From CAYUVA01 sp964448115 [NCBI: uncultured bacterium] (GTDB lineage: Bacteria > CAYUVA01): DNA of 64,000 bases. A program made the translations under genes and the position numbers. The DNA lies in NCBI GenBank assembly GCA_964448115.1, contig CAYUVA010000015.1, forward strand, positions 20,217-84,216, given 5' to 3'. The notes under the pieces were generated by a model. The model was not told where the DNA came from and did not search any database. It saw nothing but the letters and a program-made list of their open reading frames with translations. Shown here piece after piece: positions 25,549 through 34,593 of this stretch; positions within the stretch are counted from its first letter, which is position 1, and the number at the start of each line of letters is the position of its first letter.

Positions 25549-26127
25549 TTATAAATATCGCTCTAAGATCTCCCATAGCTCTCTCTTGCCGGTGCCATTA
25601 ACCGATGAGAAGATGACATGCTGGGGTTGAGCGCTACCAAATGCAGATAATATATTCCTTCTCCTCGACTCCAATTGCGAGCGTTTGAGCTTATCCGACT
25701 TGGTTAGCGTTAAAATCGGTACTTTATTGCTCACCGTAATAAGCCGATACATCTCGTGATCAAGCTCATTCGGATGGTGCCTGATATCAAGGATCAATAC
25801 CACTGCTGTAAGCTGTGAGCGATTATAAATATACTCAGCCATATTGTGCTGCCAGCCCTGCACAAGATGCTTCGGCGCCTTGGCATAGCCGTATCCGGGG
25901 AGATCCACCAGGTGAAAGCGCTCGTTTACTAAAAAAAAGTTAATCATCCGAGTTCGCCCCGGCGTTGAGCTTACCTTGGCAATGTTACGGCGATTCAGAA
26001 TGGTGTTGATCAGGCTCGATTTACCTACATTGGAGCGCCCCACAAAGGCGATCTCAGGGAGGTCGCTCTGCGGGCACTTATCCAAAGAGGGAGCACTTTT
26101 GATAAACTTAAGCGAGGTTATCTTCAT
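25549..26127 (-). CDS. engB: Ribosome biogenesis GTP-binding protein EngB/YsxC
   Basis: A small essential GTPase that helps assemble the large ribosomal subunit. All G motifs are visible: 'GRSNVGKSSLIN' (G1, about 30-41), 'SSTPGRTR' (G2 region), 'VDLPGYGYAKAPK' (G3, typical of EngB) and 'LTKSDKLKR' (G4). The 192-residue length is normal. A GAGGG ribosome site precedes the ATG. It lies 14 bases downstream of anmK on the same strand. Confidence 0.95.
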   Translation of the reverse strand: MKITSLKFIKSAPSLDKCPQSDLPEIAFVGRSNVGKSSLINTILNRRNIAKVSSTPGRTRMINFFLVNERFHLVDLPGYGYAKAPKHLVQGWQHNMAEYIYNRSQLTAVVLILDIRHHPNELDHEMYRLITVSNKVPILTLTKSDKLKRSQLESRRRNILSAFGSAQPQHVIFSSVNGTGKRELWEILERYL

Positions 26128-26141
26128 TTACCCTCAAGTTC

Positions 26142-27329
26142 CTAGTCCGCTTTTTTAACCAATTTGCCTAAGGCACTTGGGGGAGTCAGCTTGCCTAGAA
26201 CAACTCGTTTCGATGCACCCGTGGCTGAGGGGCAATTGCCCGGCAGTCCAGATGCAGATAAGTATCCGAGAATAGCAAAATATACAGCTTCCTTCGCATC
26301 GACAGCTATGCCATACTCATCTGTCAGGGCAAACTCAATCCCGGCAAACCGGTTGGCAATCCTGTCCCTGAAGTAGCCATTATGCGCTCCACCACCACTG
26401 AGAAGTATCTTCTCAACTGGATGCTCGACTAGCACAAAACGCTGAATCTGTTCACAGATCGATGCTACGGTCAACTCGGATAGGGTTGCCAGCACATCGA
26501 CCAATGGGATATTCTCCCTTTTTATCCTGTCCATCAGGTCTTTGAAGGCTCTTAGATTAAAGGTTTCTTTGCCGGTCGACTTAGGCGGGGGCAGCTCGAA
26601 GTAAGGGTGGGAAAGTAAAATATTCAACATAGCCGGATCGACCGTACCCGCCTTTGCCAGTGCACCATCTACATCATAGCGCATGTTCTTTTTCCCATAA
26701 TAGCGAATGAACTCATCGACCAAACAGTTACCAGGACCGGTATCAAAGCCGATGATATTTTCCTCGGACGCATCTTGACCAAGATATGTTATGTTGGCAA
26801 TTCCTCCTATATTTATAAGCAGGATATTTGCTTTCAAATTCTTAAATAACAGGTAATCACAATATGGCGCTAGTGGTGCTCCCTGCCCTCCAGCTACTAT
26901 ATCGGCTGCCCTGAAGTCAGAGATCACCGCGATTCCAGTGCGATGGTGTATGGCAGCCGGTTCAGCAATCTGCATTGTGCAACCTATGCTTTTTGAATTT
27001 TGGTTGCTTATTTTAGGTTCGTGATAAACGGTCTGTCCGTGTGATGCGATCAGGTCAACCTCAACAGGCTCTATATGAAGCTCAACCAAGAAACGATTTA
27101 CAAGATCTCCATATAAAAATCCAAGCTCATAGCTCAGCCTGCATAGCGTGGATACCCTCCCCTTGCCTTGGGTAACAGATGCAAGCCTTTTAGATAGGTT
27201 CAAAGGATAGGGGTATGATCTGAAGCCGACAAGCTCCCATTTAATCGAATCAGGCATACCACTGATATCGAGCAATGCAATATCCAATCCATCTGCCGAG
27301 GTGCCTGACATCAAACCTATGATCTTCAT
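26142..27329 (-). CDS. anmK: Anhydro-N-acetylmuramic acid kinase
   Basis: Phosphorylates and opens 1,6-anhydro-MurNAc during cell-wall recycling. The N-terminus 'IIGLMSGTSADGLD' is the family signature, and 'IASHGQTVYHEP', 'VISDFRAADIVAGGQGAPL', 'NIGGIAN', 'GFDTGPGN' and 'LLSGGGAHNGY' are ATPase/sugar-kinase motifs in the expected order. Length 395 is normal. It has a GAGGAAAA ribosome site and precedes engB. Confidence 0.95.
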   Translation of the reverse strand: MKIIGLMSGTSADGLDIALLDISGMPDSIKWELVGFRSYPYPLNLSKRLASVTQGKGRVSTLCRLSYELGFLYGDLVNRFLVELHIEPVEVDLIASHGQTVYHEPKISNQNSKSIGCTMQIAEPAAIHHRTGIAVISDFRAADIVAGGQGAPLAPYCDYLLFKNLKANILLINIGGIANITYLGQDASEENIIGFDTGPGNCLVDEFIRYYGKKNMRYDVDGALAKAGTVDPAMLNILLSHPYFELPPPKSTGKETFNLRAFKDLMDRIKRENIPLVDVLATLSELTVASICEQIQRFVLVEHPVEKILLSGGGAHNGYFRDRIANRFAGIEFALTDEYGIAVDAKEAVYFAILGYLSASGLPGNCPSATGASKRVVLGKLTPPSALGKLVKKAD

Positions 27330-27363
27330 AATTAAGCTTTTTCCTCTCCTTATCTTATGTCAA

Positions 27364-27744
27364 TTAAAATGGGAGCTTTGGTTGCTTTGGTCGCTTGATA
27401 TCCTCTCGCGTCTGCTTGTCGATGGTGAATGTCCAATCAAAGCTGGTGAATCCGAGATTTACCGTCTGGGTATATTTTATCCAGATCGTAATTCTCCAGT
27501 CTTTCTGCTTTATCACCACATTCTCATCTCGCACTCGCAAGCCTAGCTCATGAATCTTTGTCCAAATTCTCTTTTGAATATCATTATAGGGTAACGGATT
27601 ATCAAGGTACTCCCGATCCCAATTGACCAGCATATCTACCTCTTCAACCAGCTTCAGGTGCCTTAGATAGACGAGACCGAATTTTATGGCAACAAAGATT
27701 CCAACTATAATCCCTATAAGGATGAGATAGTTGATGAGGTCCAT
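27364..27744 (-). CDS. Hypothetical single-pass membrane protein
   Basis: Start chosen at ATG 27744 (preceded by AGAGGAAA), giving 126 residues. A membrane helix fills about residues 3-26 ('INYLILIGIIVGIFVAIKFGL'); the rest is a soluble domain with 'DIQKRIWTKIHELGL' and 'WRITIWIKYTQTVNL' followed by a basic, proline-rich end. No family recognised by eye. Location 3' of lepB and 5' of anmK recalls the small membrane protein often next to signal peptidase I (DUF4845), but the match is weak. Confidence 0.55.
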   Translation of the reverse strand: MDLINYLILIGIIVGIFVAIKFGLVYLRHLKLVEEVDMLVNWDREYLDNPLPYNDIQKRIWTKIHELGLRVRDENVVIKQKDWRITIWIKYTQTVNLGFTSFDWTFTIDKQTREDIKRPKQPKLPF

Positions 27745-27830
27745 TTTTCCTCTTTGATTAACCAGATGTCCGATCCCTTTGATACTCCCCATTTCCCAAC
27801 TCCTAATTATTTACTTGCCATGCCGCCTTT

Positions 27831-28565
27831 TTACTGAATCACCCTACCAATGCGTCGCCATCTTAGCTCTCCGCTGAACGGGGGAAGCTTGACTAAAAAT
27901 GTCTTATCAATATTTAACAAGGTTGTTTTTTTAGTATTATCCCAAGAAAAATATAGGATAAATGCTTTTCCTTTAACATACTTCATATCCAGTTGCCCCC
28001 AGAACCTGGAGTCCTGGCTATTGTCGCGATTATCTCCCATGACGAAGAGATGATTCGGTTTTATAGTTACCGGTCCATAGTAATCCCTTGTATAATGTGC
28101 TGGATTCATGATGTTATCGCCATCGGTGAACTGGACATAGTCCTCCTCCAATGGCTCGCCGTTGATATAGACCTGTTTCCTTCTAATCTCCAGACGCTCT
28201 CCTGGCAAGCCGATAACCCTTTTTATAAAATCCCTCTCATCATCATAAGGATACTTAAAAACGATCACATCTCCTCGCTTTGGCTTTGCCCATTTGATGA
28301 GAAAATCGTTCTTGAAAGGATTCCTTATCCCATAGGCGAGCTTGTTGACTAATAGGTAATCTCCGATAAGCAATGTGGATTTCATTGAGCCAGAGGGGAT
28401 CTTAAAGGCTTGGACGATAAATGTGCGGATGAATATGGCAAGTACGACCGCTATAACTATGGTCTCACCGTATTCTCTCAGTTTTGATTTTACTTGCTCG
28501 TTATCCTCCGACCTTTTAGCCGCATTACTCGCTTCGCTTTTTTTTTCAGCCCTTTGTTTACCCAT
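27831..28565 (-). CDS. lepB: Signal peptidase I
   Basis: Cleaves Sec/Tat signal peptides on the outer face of the inner membrane. After a hydrophilic, lysine-rich N-terminus comes one membrane helix ('TIVIAVVLAIFIRTFIV', about 35-51), then the catalytic box 'FKIPSGSMKSTLLIGD' (Ser60) and 'RDFIKRVIGLPGE' (Lys115). 'VMGDNRDNSQDSRFWG' is the conserved box E. The 244-residue length is usual. A purine-rich AAGGGGCG precedes the ATG. Confidence 0.95.
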   Translation of the reverse strand: MGKQRAEKKSEASNAAKRSEDNEQVKSKLREYGETIVIAVVLAIFIRTFIVQAFKIPSGSMKSTLLIGDYLLVNKLAYGIRNPFKNDFLIKWAKPKRGDVIVFKYPYDDERDFIKRVIGLPGERLEIRRKQVYINGEPLEEDYVQFTDGDNIMNPAHYTRDYYGPVTIKPNHLFVMGDNRDNSQDSRFWGQLDMKYVKGKAFILYFSWDNTKKTTLLNIDKTFLVKLPPFSGELRWRRIGRVIQ

Positions 28566-28725
28566 AAAGCGCCCCTTCAGCTAATATAGCAAAAGATAGA
28601 GTTCAATGTTACCTATTTAACGAGGTTTAAGACAAATAACAAGGTCTATTGTTCCTTTTATTCAGGCTTAATGTGAGGGATACAAGGTATAATAAATCGA
28701 GTCAACTCGCTAGCTAACCATATTC

Positions 28726-30042
28726 TCACCGATCGCTCCTCATTTCCTTCTTGTATGCCTCTTCCCGCATCTTGTTCACATAGCTAGGATCCTGGAAGCT
28801 GTACTTGAAGCGAGTGTGGAAGTCATAGTTCCCCTTGAGAATAGCAACTACATCCTCAATAAAGACCAACTCCTCATCAGTCGGGATGACTAGTACCTTC
28901 ACAGGGGAGTCGTCGCTGCTTATAATTGACTCTTTGTTTCTGGTACAGGCTGCTCGATTCTTCTTTAAATCAAGCTTGATGCCGATATTTTCGAGATTAG
29001 TGCATGCCTTTTCCCTGATCTGCCAAGCCATCTCCCCTACTCCAGCAGTGAATACTACCGCATCGACTCTTCCAAGTATAGCGCTATAGGAGCCAATGTA
29101 TTTTTTAATACGATGGCATTCAATCTCTATCGCGAGCAAAGCTCTTCTATCTCCCTCCTCAGCAGCACGCAAAATATCTCGTCTATCGGTGTACTTACCA
29201 GTAATACCGAACAGACCACTAGCCTTATTGAGTATCTTCTCTATATCCGCGGCGAAAACCCCAAGTCGCTCGGTCATATACGGGATGATAGCAGGATCGA
29301 TATCCCCGCTTCGAGTCCCCATAACCAATCCCTCAAGGGGAGTAAGTCCCATGCTGTGGTCATAAGACAGTCCATTTTTCACCGCTGTAAAGCTGACCCC
29401 ATTGCCTATATGACAGGTTATAAGGTTGATCTCAAAGGGATCTTTTTTAAGCAATACTGAAGCGCGTTTGGATACATACAGGTGAGATGTTCCATGGAAT
29501 CCATACCTTCTGACTCCATATTTCTTGTACCATTCGTAAGGAACAGCATATATATAACAATGCTCCGGCATGGTCTGATGAAAGGCGGTATCCATGATTG
29601 CCACATGGGGCACCTGGGGGAGCACTTGTCGGGCAGCCTTTATCCCCTGTATATTAGGTGGATTGTGAAGCGGTGCTAACGGCGATAGCTCCTCGAAGGT
29701 GGCTATCACCTCGTCATCTATCTTCACCGATTTGTTGAACTTTTCCCCGCCATGTACCACCCGGTGTCCAACCGCGCTTATTTGTTCCATCTTTTCCACA
29801 ACTCCCACTTTAGGGTCAATGAGGGTCTGAAGGATAAGTTCAATAGCTTCTTTATGGGTAGGACAATCGCGCTCTAATTTATAAGGTTGCCGGTCAGGCA
29901 CCTGGTGAGTGATAAACGAGTTACCTACCGTTACCCGTTCAACTGCCCCATTAGCCATCACCATTCTATCAGTCCAATTGTAAACCATATATTTTACCGA
30001 GGAACTACCGCAGTTGAGTGAAAGTATTATCTCATCAGCCAT
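28726..30042 (-). CDS. ackA: Acetate kinase
   Basis: Makes ATP from acetyl phosphate, giving acetate as an end product. 'LSLNCGSSSVKYMVYN' at the N-terminus, 'VGHRVVHGGEKF', 'YGFHGTSHLYVS', 'CHIGNGVSFTAV' and 'FTAGVGEMA' are the family motifs. The 438 residues exceed the usual ~400 by a C-terminal tail ending in charged residues. Acetyl phosphate would come from the PduL homologue at 44445 since no Pta is seen in the window. A clear AAGGAG precedes the ATG. Confidence 0.95.
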   Translation of the reverse strand: MADEIILSLNCGSSSVKYMVYNWTDRMVMANGAVERVTVGNSFITHQVPDRQPYKLERDCPTHKEAIELILQTLIDPKVGVVEKMEQISAVGHRVVHGGEKFNKSVKIDDEVIATFEELSPLAPLHNPPNIQGIKAARQVLPQVPHVAIMDTAFHQTMPEHCYIYAVPYEWYKKYGVRRYGFHGTSHLYVSKRASVLLKKDPFEINLITCHIGNGVSFTAVKNGLSYDHSMGLTPLEGLVMGTRSGDIDPAIIPYMTERLGVFAADIEKILNKASGLFGITGKYTDRRDILRAAEEGDRRALLAIEIECHRIKKYIGSYSAILGRVDAVVFTAGVGEMAWQIREKACTNLENIGIKLDLKKNRAACTRNKESIISSDDSPVKVLVIPTDEELVFIEDVVAILKGNYDFHTRFKYSFQDPSYVNKMREEAYKKEMRSDR

Positions 30043-30164
30043 CCTTGTATTCTCCTTGGAATTTTATTTGGTATTTCGCTATATCAACTCGAGGTTTCAT
30101 ATTTGTTAGATCTCGAATGACTAAAAGCAGCTTTTCTCAGATCAATATCACTGAAGGATATTCG

Positions 30165-30578
30165 CTAGAAGCGTTCAAGAGCATTAAAGAAGAAATTGAT
30201 CTCCTTGACTGCATTTTCCTTGCTATCTGATCCGTGCACCGCGTTAGCTTGAATATCGGTTCCATATAGGTTCCTTAAGGTGCCATCAGCAGCCGCTCTG
30301 GAGTTAGTAGCGCCCATTATAGCTCTCACTCGATCAACCGCATCCTCTCCTTCTAAAAGAATGGCAACGATTCGATCTTGGGTCATGAAATCGACAAGCT
30401 CCATGTAAAAACTCTTATCCTTATGAACAGCATAGAAGTTCATAGCATCTTCCTTGGTGAGCTTAAGCATCCTTAAGCCCTTGACTATGAAGCCTTCCTT
30501 CTCGAATCGTGAGATAATTGAGCCGATAATATTTTTTTGGATTGCATCGGGTTTGATAAGCACAAGTGTCTGGTCCAT
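30165..30578 (-). CDS. ndk: Nucleoside diphosphate kinase
   Basis: Exchanges gamma-phosphates between NTPs and NDPs. 'TLVLIKPDAIQKNIIGSII' opens the protein; 'GATNSRAAADGTLRNLYG' and 'NAVHGSDSKENA' follow, the latter carrying the His that is phosphorylated. Full length at 137 residues. Located 23 bases after the oxidoreductase gamma-subunit gene on the same strand, probably one transcript. Confidence 0.96.
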   Translation of the reverse strand: MDQTLVLIKPDAIQKNIIGSIISRFEKEGFIVKGLRMLKLTKEDAMNFYAVHKDKSFYMELVDFMTQDRIVAILLEGEDAVDRVRAIMGATNSRAAADGTLRNLYGTDIQANAVHGSDSKENAVKEINFFFNALERF

Positions 30579-30601
30579 ATTGTCGCTCTTTACTACTTGT
30601 T

Positions 30602-31153
30602 CTATTCCTTTCCTATAACCTTTCTAGCTGCCATTCTCCCAGCCTCGAATGCCCTGAGGTTGATCTCCTCGGTGCCTTTGGGTACTCGGTTCACTATCGC
30701 TTTTTCTATAGCTTCGGGGGAGACAATCTTAGCTATTTCTGCCAACGCGCCAAGGGATACGATATTGATGACAAAGGACTTACCGATTTCATATACGATA
30801 TCGGTGATCGGTACCGCATAAGTCTTTGTGGTTATCTCAGGATTAGGAGTTACATCGGTTTTATCGATGAGTATTATTCCCTCAGGTTTTACATCCTTGG
30901 CATACTTATCATAAGCCTCTTGAGATATAGCCAACAGGAAATCTATATTCTCAGCCTTGGGGTGATCTATGTCCTGGTCGCTGATTATCACCTCTGATTT
31001 GCTGGCTCCACCTCTAGCCTCTGGTCCATAAGACTGGCTTTGCAGTGCGTTGTGGCCATTGTATATCGATGCTGCTTCAGCCAGTATGATGCCGGCAGTT
31101 ATCATGCCTTGTCCACCCTGTCCGCTCAAGCGAACTTCATATCTGAATGCCAT
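30602..31153 (-). CDS. 2-oxoacid:ferredoxin oxidoreductase, gamma subunit
   Basis: A 183-residue protein beginning 'VRLSGQGGQGMITAG', the signature of the gamma domain of pyruvate/2-oxoglutarate:ferredoxin oxidoreductases; 'QSYGPEARGGASKSEVII' is the second conserved block. These enzymes decarboxylate 2-oxoacids to acyl-CoA with reduced ferredoxin in anaerobes. The alpha, beta and delta subunits usually sit next to it, but here the upstream side is a 265-base gap followed by a divergent gene, so the partners must be elsewhere. AAGGAG precedes the ATG. The specific 2-oxoacid is not determined. Confidence 0.88.
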   Translation of the reverse strand: MAFRYEVRLSGQGGQGMITAGIILAEAASIYNGHNALQSQSYGPEARGGASKSEVIISDQDIDHPKAENIDFLLAISQEAYDKYAKDVKPEGIILIDKTDVTPNPEITTKTYAVPITDIVYEIGKSFVINIVSLGALAEIAKIVSPEAIEKAIVNRVPKGTEEINLRAFEAGRMAARKVIGKE

Positions 31154-31351
31154 CTTTGAAACCGCTCCTTGTTATTGTTTCTTCATCAAGCAACCTCGAT
31201 GCATTATCGAGAGCTTTTCAAGGTCAAGGTCTTTCTTTGTGAAACATGCGGGATCATAATATACTTAAATTAAAATGCAAGTTTACTATGGGACAAGATT
31301 GATCCTAATTTGAAAACCTGCCTATAGATCAACTCTTCACAGATAATTGAT

Positions 31352-31378
31352 TTGACTTTCAAATGTGCGTTGTATAAG
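31352..31378 (+). promoter_or_regulatory. Candidate promoter of the cupin-manC pair
   Basis: TTGACT (31352-31357) and TATAAG (31373-31378) with a short 15-base spacer, about 40 bases before the cupin ATG. The divergent gap 31154-31418 holds no gene; it must also contain the promoter of the minus-strand oxidoreductase gene, which I could not identify. Confidence 0.35.
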
Positions 31379-31418
31379 CTTTTGGCGTTGAAAATTATGA
31401 TGAAGATAATCGGAGGCG

Positions 31419-31781
31419 ATGGTGTACAAGATAGATAGCAAGCCTTGGGGGGAGGAACTCTGGTTCGCCTTTGAGGCTGGTAAATACGCCGGCAAGATAA
31501 TCAAGATAAAAGCTAACCACAGATTCAGCCTCCAATACCATAAGGAAAAACATGAGACCTTTTATATACAGTCTGGAAAGGCTCGGCTTACCTGGGGTGA
31601 CTCCAAAGAAAACCTTGTCGAGGAAATGCTTGAGCCTGGAGATATCCGAGTGATACCACCAGGAAAGATCCATCGGCTTGAGGCTATCGAGGATCTAACA
31701 TTCATTGAGATCTCAACGCCTCAGGTACATGATGTGGTTAGACTAGAAGATGATTATGGGAGAGAAGATGTCGAATCATGA
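31419..31781 (+). CDS. Cupin protein, phosphomannose isomerase type II-like
   Basis: A 120-residue single-domain cupin with 'KPWGEELWFA' at the start and the metal-binding pattern 'RFSLQYHKEKHETFYIQSG' and 'VIPPGKIHRLEAIEDL', as in the C-terminal isomerase domain of bifunctional ManC/AlgA proteins. It likely isomerises mannose 6-phosphate to fructose 6-phosphate or regulates mannose metabolism. The coding end overlaps manC by 14 bases; together they form a split version of the usual fused enzyme. GGAGG precedes the ATG. Confidence 0.85.
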   Translation: MVYKIDSKPWGEELWFAFEAGKYAGKIIKIKANHRFSLQYHKEKHETFYIQSGKARLTWGDSKENLVEEMLEPGDIRVIPPGKIHRLEAIEDLTFIEISTPQVHDVVRLEDDYGREDVES

Positions 31782-32850
31782 CTATGCATTGATAATGGCA
31801 GGCGGATATGGCACCCGCCTCTGGCCAAGAAGCCGTAAGAAAAAAAGCAAGCAACTGCTTAATATTATCGGTGAAAATTCGCTACTACAGGATACTTTTT
31901 ATAGGGTCAAACAAATAGTACCGCCTGATCGTATAATCGTTTCAACCTCTCTTATTATTATTGATGAGCTTATGAAACAGATACCACAAGTGCCAAAGGA
32001 AAACTTCATTATTGAAACCGAAAGTAGAAATACAGCCCCATGCACCGGTATTGCAGCCGTTCTAATCAACTCCAGAGACCCTGATGCAATCATGGGCGTA
32101 TTTCCGGCAGACCATGTCATACGCAAGGTGGATATTTTCGCCAAACATGCCATCACATGCTACATGTTCATGGAGGACTTCGATGGAATAGTAACCCTAG
32201 GGGTAAAGCCGACTAGACCCGAAACTGGTTATGGTTATATCCATACCGAAAGGGAACGAAAGAGCTATAATGGATTTACCTATGCAAAGGTAAAGGAATT
32301 CACCGAAAAACCGAATAAAGAGACTGCTTGCCACTTCTTCATGGCATCAAATTATCTTTGGAACAGCGGTATGTTCTTTTTTAAGACTCGATCCCTGCTG
32401 GAGTATTTCAAAAGAGACCTCCCGACGGTATATGATGAATTGATGAAGATTGAACAGAGACTGGTAAAAGAGAACATCAATGATATCATCCCCGAACATC
32501 TACCTAAAATGAAGGATATCTCCATCGATTATGGGATCCTGGAGAAAGAACGAAGTATAGTTACCTTTGAGGCGGATTTCGACTGGAACGATGTCGGCTC
32601 TTGGAATTCGGTCTTTGATATTTTCGTCAAAGATACAAGTGGCAATGTGGCTCATGGGGATCACATCTTCTATGAGACCGAACATAGCTATATATATAGC
32701 GAGAAACGCTTTGTAGTCGCTATCGGCTTAAAGAACACCATTATTGTTGACACTGATGATGCAATCCTGGTTTGCAAGAGGGATCAGGCACAAAAGGTCA
32801 GCTCGGTTCACGAGTTGATCTCAAAAATGAACCGTGAGGACCTTTTGTGA
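31768..32850 (+). CDS. manC: Mannose-1-phosphate guanylyltransferase
   Basis: Forms GDP-mannose for surface polysaccharide. The N-terminal 'ALIMAGGYGTRLWPRSRKKKSKQLL' region (nucleotide loop plus the Lys-containing signature), 'TESRNTAPCTGIAA', 'GVFPADHVI', 'PETGYGYIH', 'FTEKP', 'NYLWNSGMFFF' and 'FDWNDVGSW' are all conserved. ATG 31768 is chosen because GGGAGAG lies just upstream; ATG 31750 is an alternative. It lacks the C-terminal isomerase domain, which the preceding cupin gene may supply. Confidence 0.93.
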   Translation: MSNHDYALIMAGGYGTRLWPRSRKKKSKQLLNIIGENSLLQDTFYRVKQIVPPDRIIVSTSLIIIDELMKQIPQVPKENFIIETESRNTAPCTGIAAVLINSRDPDAIMGVFPADHVIRKVDIFAKHAITCYMFMEDFDGIVTLGVKPTRPETGYGYIHTERERKSYNGFTYAKVKEFTEKPNKETACHFFMASNYLWNSGMFFFKTRSLLEYFKRDLPTVYDELMKIEQRLVKENINDIIPEHLPKMKDISIDYGILEKERSIVTFEADFDWNDVGSWNSVFDIFVKDTSGNVAHGDHIFYETEHSYIYSEKRFVVAIGLKNTIIVDTDDAILVCKRDQAQKVSSVHELISKMNREDLL

Positions 32851-32924
32851 TAGGTAAATCTATCTGCTGTAGCGGAATAACCGGTTTAATCTCCTTGTTT
32901 AACCCTTAAAAAAATACAAGTACC

Positions 32925-33665
32925 ATGAACAAATTAATTCAAGAGATAAAAAGCCAGATTAGGGTTATATTTGAGCGTGATCCAGCAGCAAAAAACACCC
33001 TAGAGATAGTGCTTACCTATCCAGGATTTCATGCTATCTTGTTACATCGGGTTTCACATAGCTTATACAACCGCAAGATGTTTACACTTGCGAGAATATT
33101 ATCGCATATTGCAAGGGCTTTGACTGGTATCGAGATCCACCCTGGCGCCAAGATCGGCAAGAGATTCTTCATAGACCACGGCATGGGAGTTGTCATCGGT
33201 GAGACCGCGGAGATCGGGGACGATGTTACCCTTTATCATGGGGTTACTTTGGGGGGAGTTACCACGAAAAAGGTCAAGCGCCACCCGACTATAGGAAACA
33301 ATGTGGTAATTGCTACTGGCGCAAAGGTGCTGGGGAATATCGTTGTGGGAGACAATAGCAAAATTGGCGCTGGTTCGGTGGTTGTAAAGGATGTGCCACC
33401 AAATGCTACCGTGGTTGGTATCCCCGGCAGGGTGGTCATCAAAGATGGAGTCAAGCTGGGTGAAGTAAACCTGGATCATCATAAACTTCCAGATCCGGTC
33501 GCAGAAGCCGTCCGCTGCCTGAATGAACAGCTTCATAGCCTGAAGAAAGAGATAGATAAACTCAAGGCAGAAAGCGCATCCAAAGCAAAGAAGGACTCAA
33601 AGCCTAGAAAGCAAACCCAAAGTAGCGATTGCCGCAAGCCAACTAAGACTTTATCTGCTAAATAA
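32925..33665 (+). CDS. cysE: Serine O-acetyltransferase
   Basis: Acetylates serine as the first step to cysteine. After an N-terminal helical region come left-handed beta-helix hexapeptide repeats: '[34 protein letters not shown]' region with the catalytic His/Asp, 'GVTLGGV', '[20 protein letters not shown]', then '[13 protein letters not shown]'. It resembles the shorter Gram-positive/cyanobacterial type. A lysine/serine-rich tail of about 40 residues is extra and probably disordered. Confidence 0.92.
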   Translation: MNKLIQEIKSQIRVIFERDPAAKNTLEIVLTYPGFHAILLHRVSHSLYNRKMFTLARILSHIARALTGIEIHPGAKIGKRFFIDHGMGVVIGETAEIGDDVTLYHGVTLGGVTTKKVKRHPTIGNNVVIATGAKVLGNIVVGDNSKIGAGSVVVKDVPPNATVVGIPGRVVIKDGVKLGEVNLDHHKLPDPVAEAVRCLNEQLHSLKKEIDKLKAESASKAKKDSKPRKQTQSSDCRKPTKTLSAK

Positions 33666-33668
33666 ATT

Positions 33669-33678
33669 CCCCCCCCCC
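33669..33678 (+). repeat. Ten-base poly-C tract upstream of rsmA
   Basis: A run of ten cytosines sits between the cysE stop and the -35 of the candidate rsmA promoter, starting three bases after the stop codon. Homopolymers of this length can slip, and are also prone to assembly error. Confidence 0.85.
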
Positions 33679-33687
33679 ATGACCCAC

Positions 33688-33716
33688 TTGTATTAAAGGC
33701 TTGCATGGCACATAAT
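33688..33716 (+). promoter_or_regulatory. Candidate sigma70 promoter of rsmA
   Basis: TTGTAT (33688-33693), 17 bases, CATAAT (33711-33716). The rsmA ATG begins 10 bases after the -10, leaving at most a few bases of leader, although an AGGGTGA just before the ATG could still act as ribosome site from an upstream transcript. Confidence 0.4.
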
Positions 33717-33726
33717 AAAGGGTGAT

Positions 33727-34593
33727 ATGACCCATCTTTTCAAGGATGATATCAAGGCTTTGCTTACTCACTATCGTGCCTCTGCTCTAAAATCCAGGGG
33801 ACAGAATTTCCTGATCGAGAAAGCATACCTGGAGAGGATCGCTAAACTCGCTGAAAGCCTGGGGCAACGACCTATCTTGGAGATTGGCGCTGGGGTTGGC
33901 AACCTGAGCGAGTATTTGTGTGAATTGGATAATCGGCTTGTACTTGTCGATATAGATCCTCTTTTCATACAAATCCTGAGAGATCGATACGGCGATACAG
34001 TGAATATCGACATCCTGGAGGCTGATATGACCGATATTGAGATGGTCGGTCAAGCTATGAAACTAGTAGGCGAGTCGTCTTTAGTGGTGGGCAATCTTCC
34101 TTATAATGCAGCAACTAGAATACTTACTAATTTACTGTTGCATAGCGATCTTATCCCCGCAATGCTAATTATGACCCAACTGGAGGTTGCATACCGAATA
34201 AATGCGAAAGCACAAGATCCTAATCGCTGCTATCTGAGCGTCGCCGTGCAGATTCTCTTTGATTCAAGTGTCGAGTTTGTCCTTCCACCTGATGCCTTCT
34301 GGCCAAGACCAAAGGTGCAATCAGCCATGATCTTATTGAAAAGAAAGCGCCGACATGATGAATTAAGCATCGATTTCGAGTCAATCCTTAAGGTCATTCA
34401 GGCTTCATTTCAAACAAGGCGAAAGATGATAAAGAATAGCCTGTTGCAGGCACTCGGCAATCATCCGCTTAAGAGTCAAGTACCTACTGCGCTTACCAGG
34501 GCAGGGATCGATGGAAGACTACGAGCACAGGAACTCGGCACACTTGATTTCATCAAGCTGGCTTCGGAAATACACCGAGCAGGGATCTTATGA
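33727..34593 (+). CDS. rsmA: 16S rRNA dimethyladenosine methyltransferase
   Basis: Dimethylates two adjacent adenines near the 3' end of 16S rRNA (KsgA). 'KSRGQNFLIEKAYLERI', 'ILEIGAGVGNLSEYL' (SAM loop), 'LVDIDPLF', 'VVGNLPYNAATRIL' (NLPY catalytic motif) and 'PPDAFWPRPKVQSAMI' are conserved. The length (288) is standard. The last codons overlap the uppP start (ATGA). Confidence 0.95.
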   Translation: MTHLFKDDIKALLTHYRASALKSRGQNFLIEKAYLERIAKLAESLGQRPILEIGAGVGNLSEYLCELDNRLVLVDIDPLFIQILRDRYGDTVNIDILEADMTDIEMVGQAMKLVGESSLVVGNLPYNAATRILTNLLLHSDLIPAMLIMTQLEVAYRINAKAQDPNRCYLSVAVQILFDSSVEFVLPPDAFWPRPKVQSAMILLKRKRRHDELSIDFESILKVIQASFQTRRKMIKNSLLQALGNHPLKSQVPTALTRAGIDGRLRAQELGTLDFIKLASEIHRAGIL

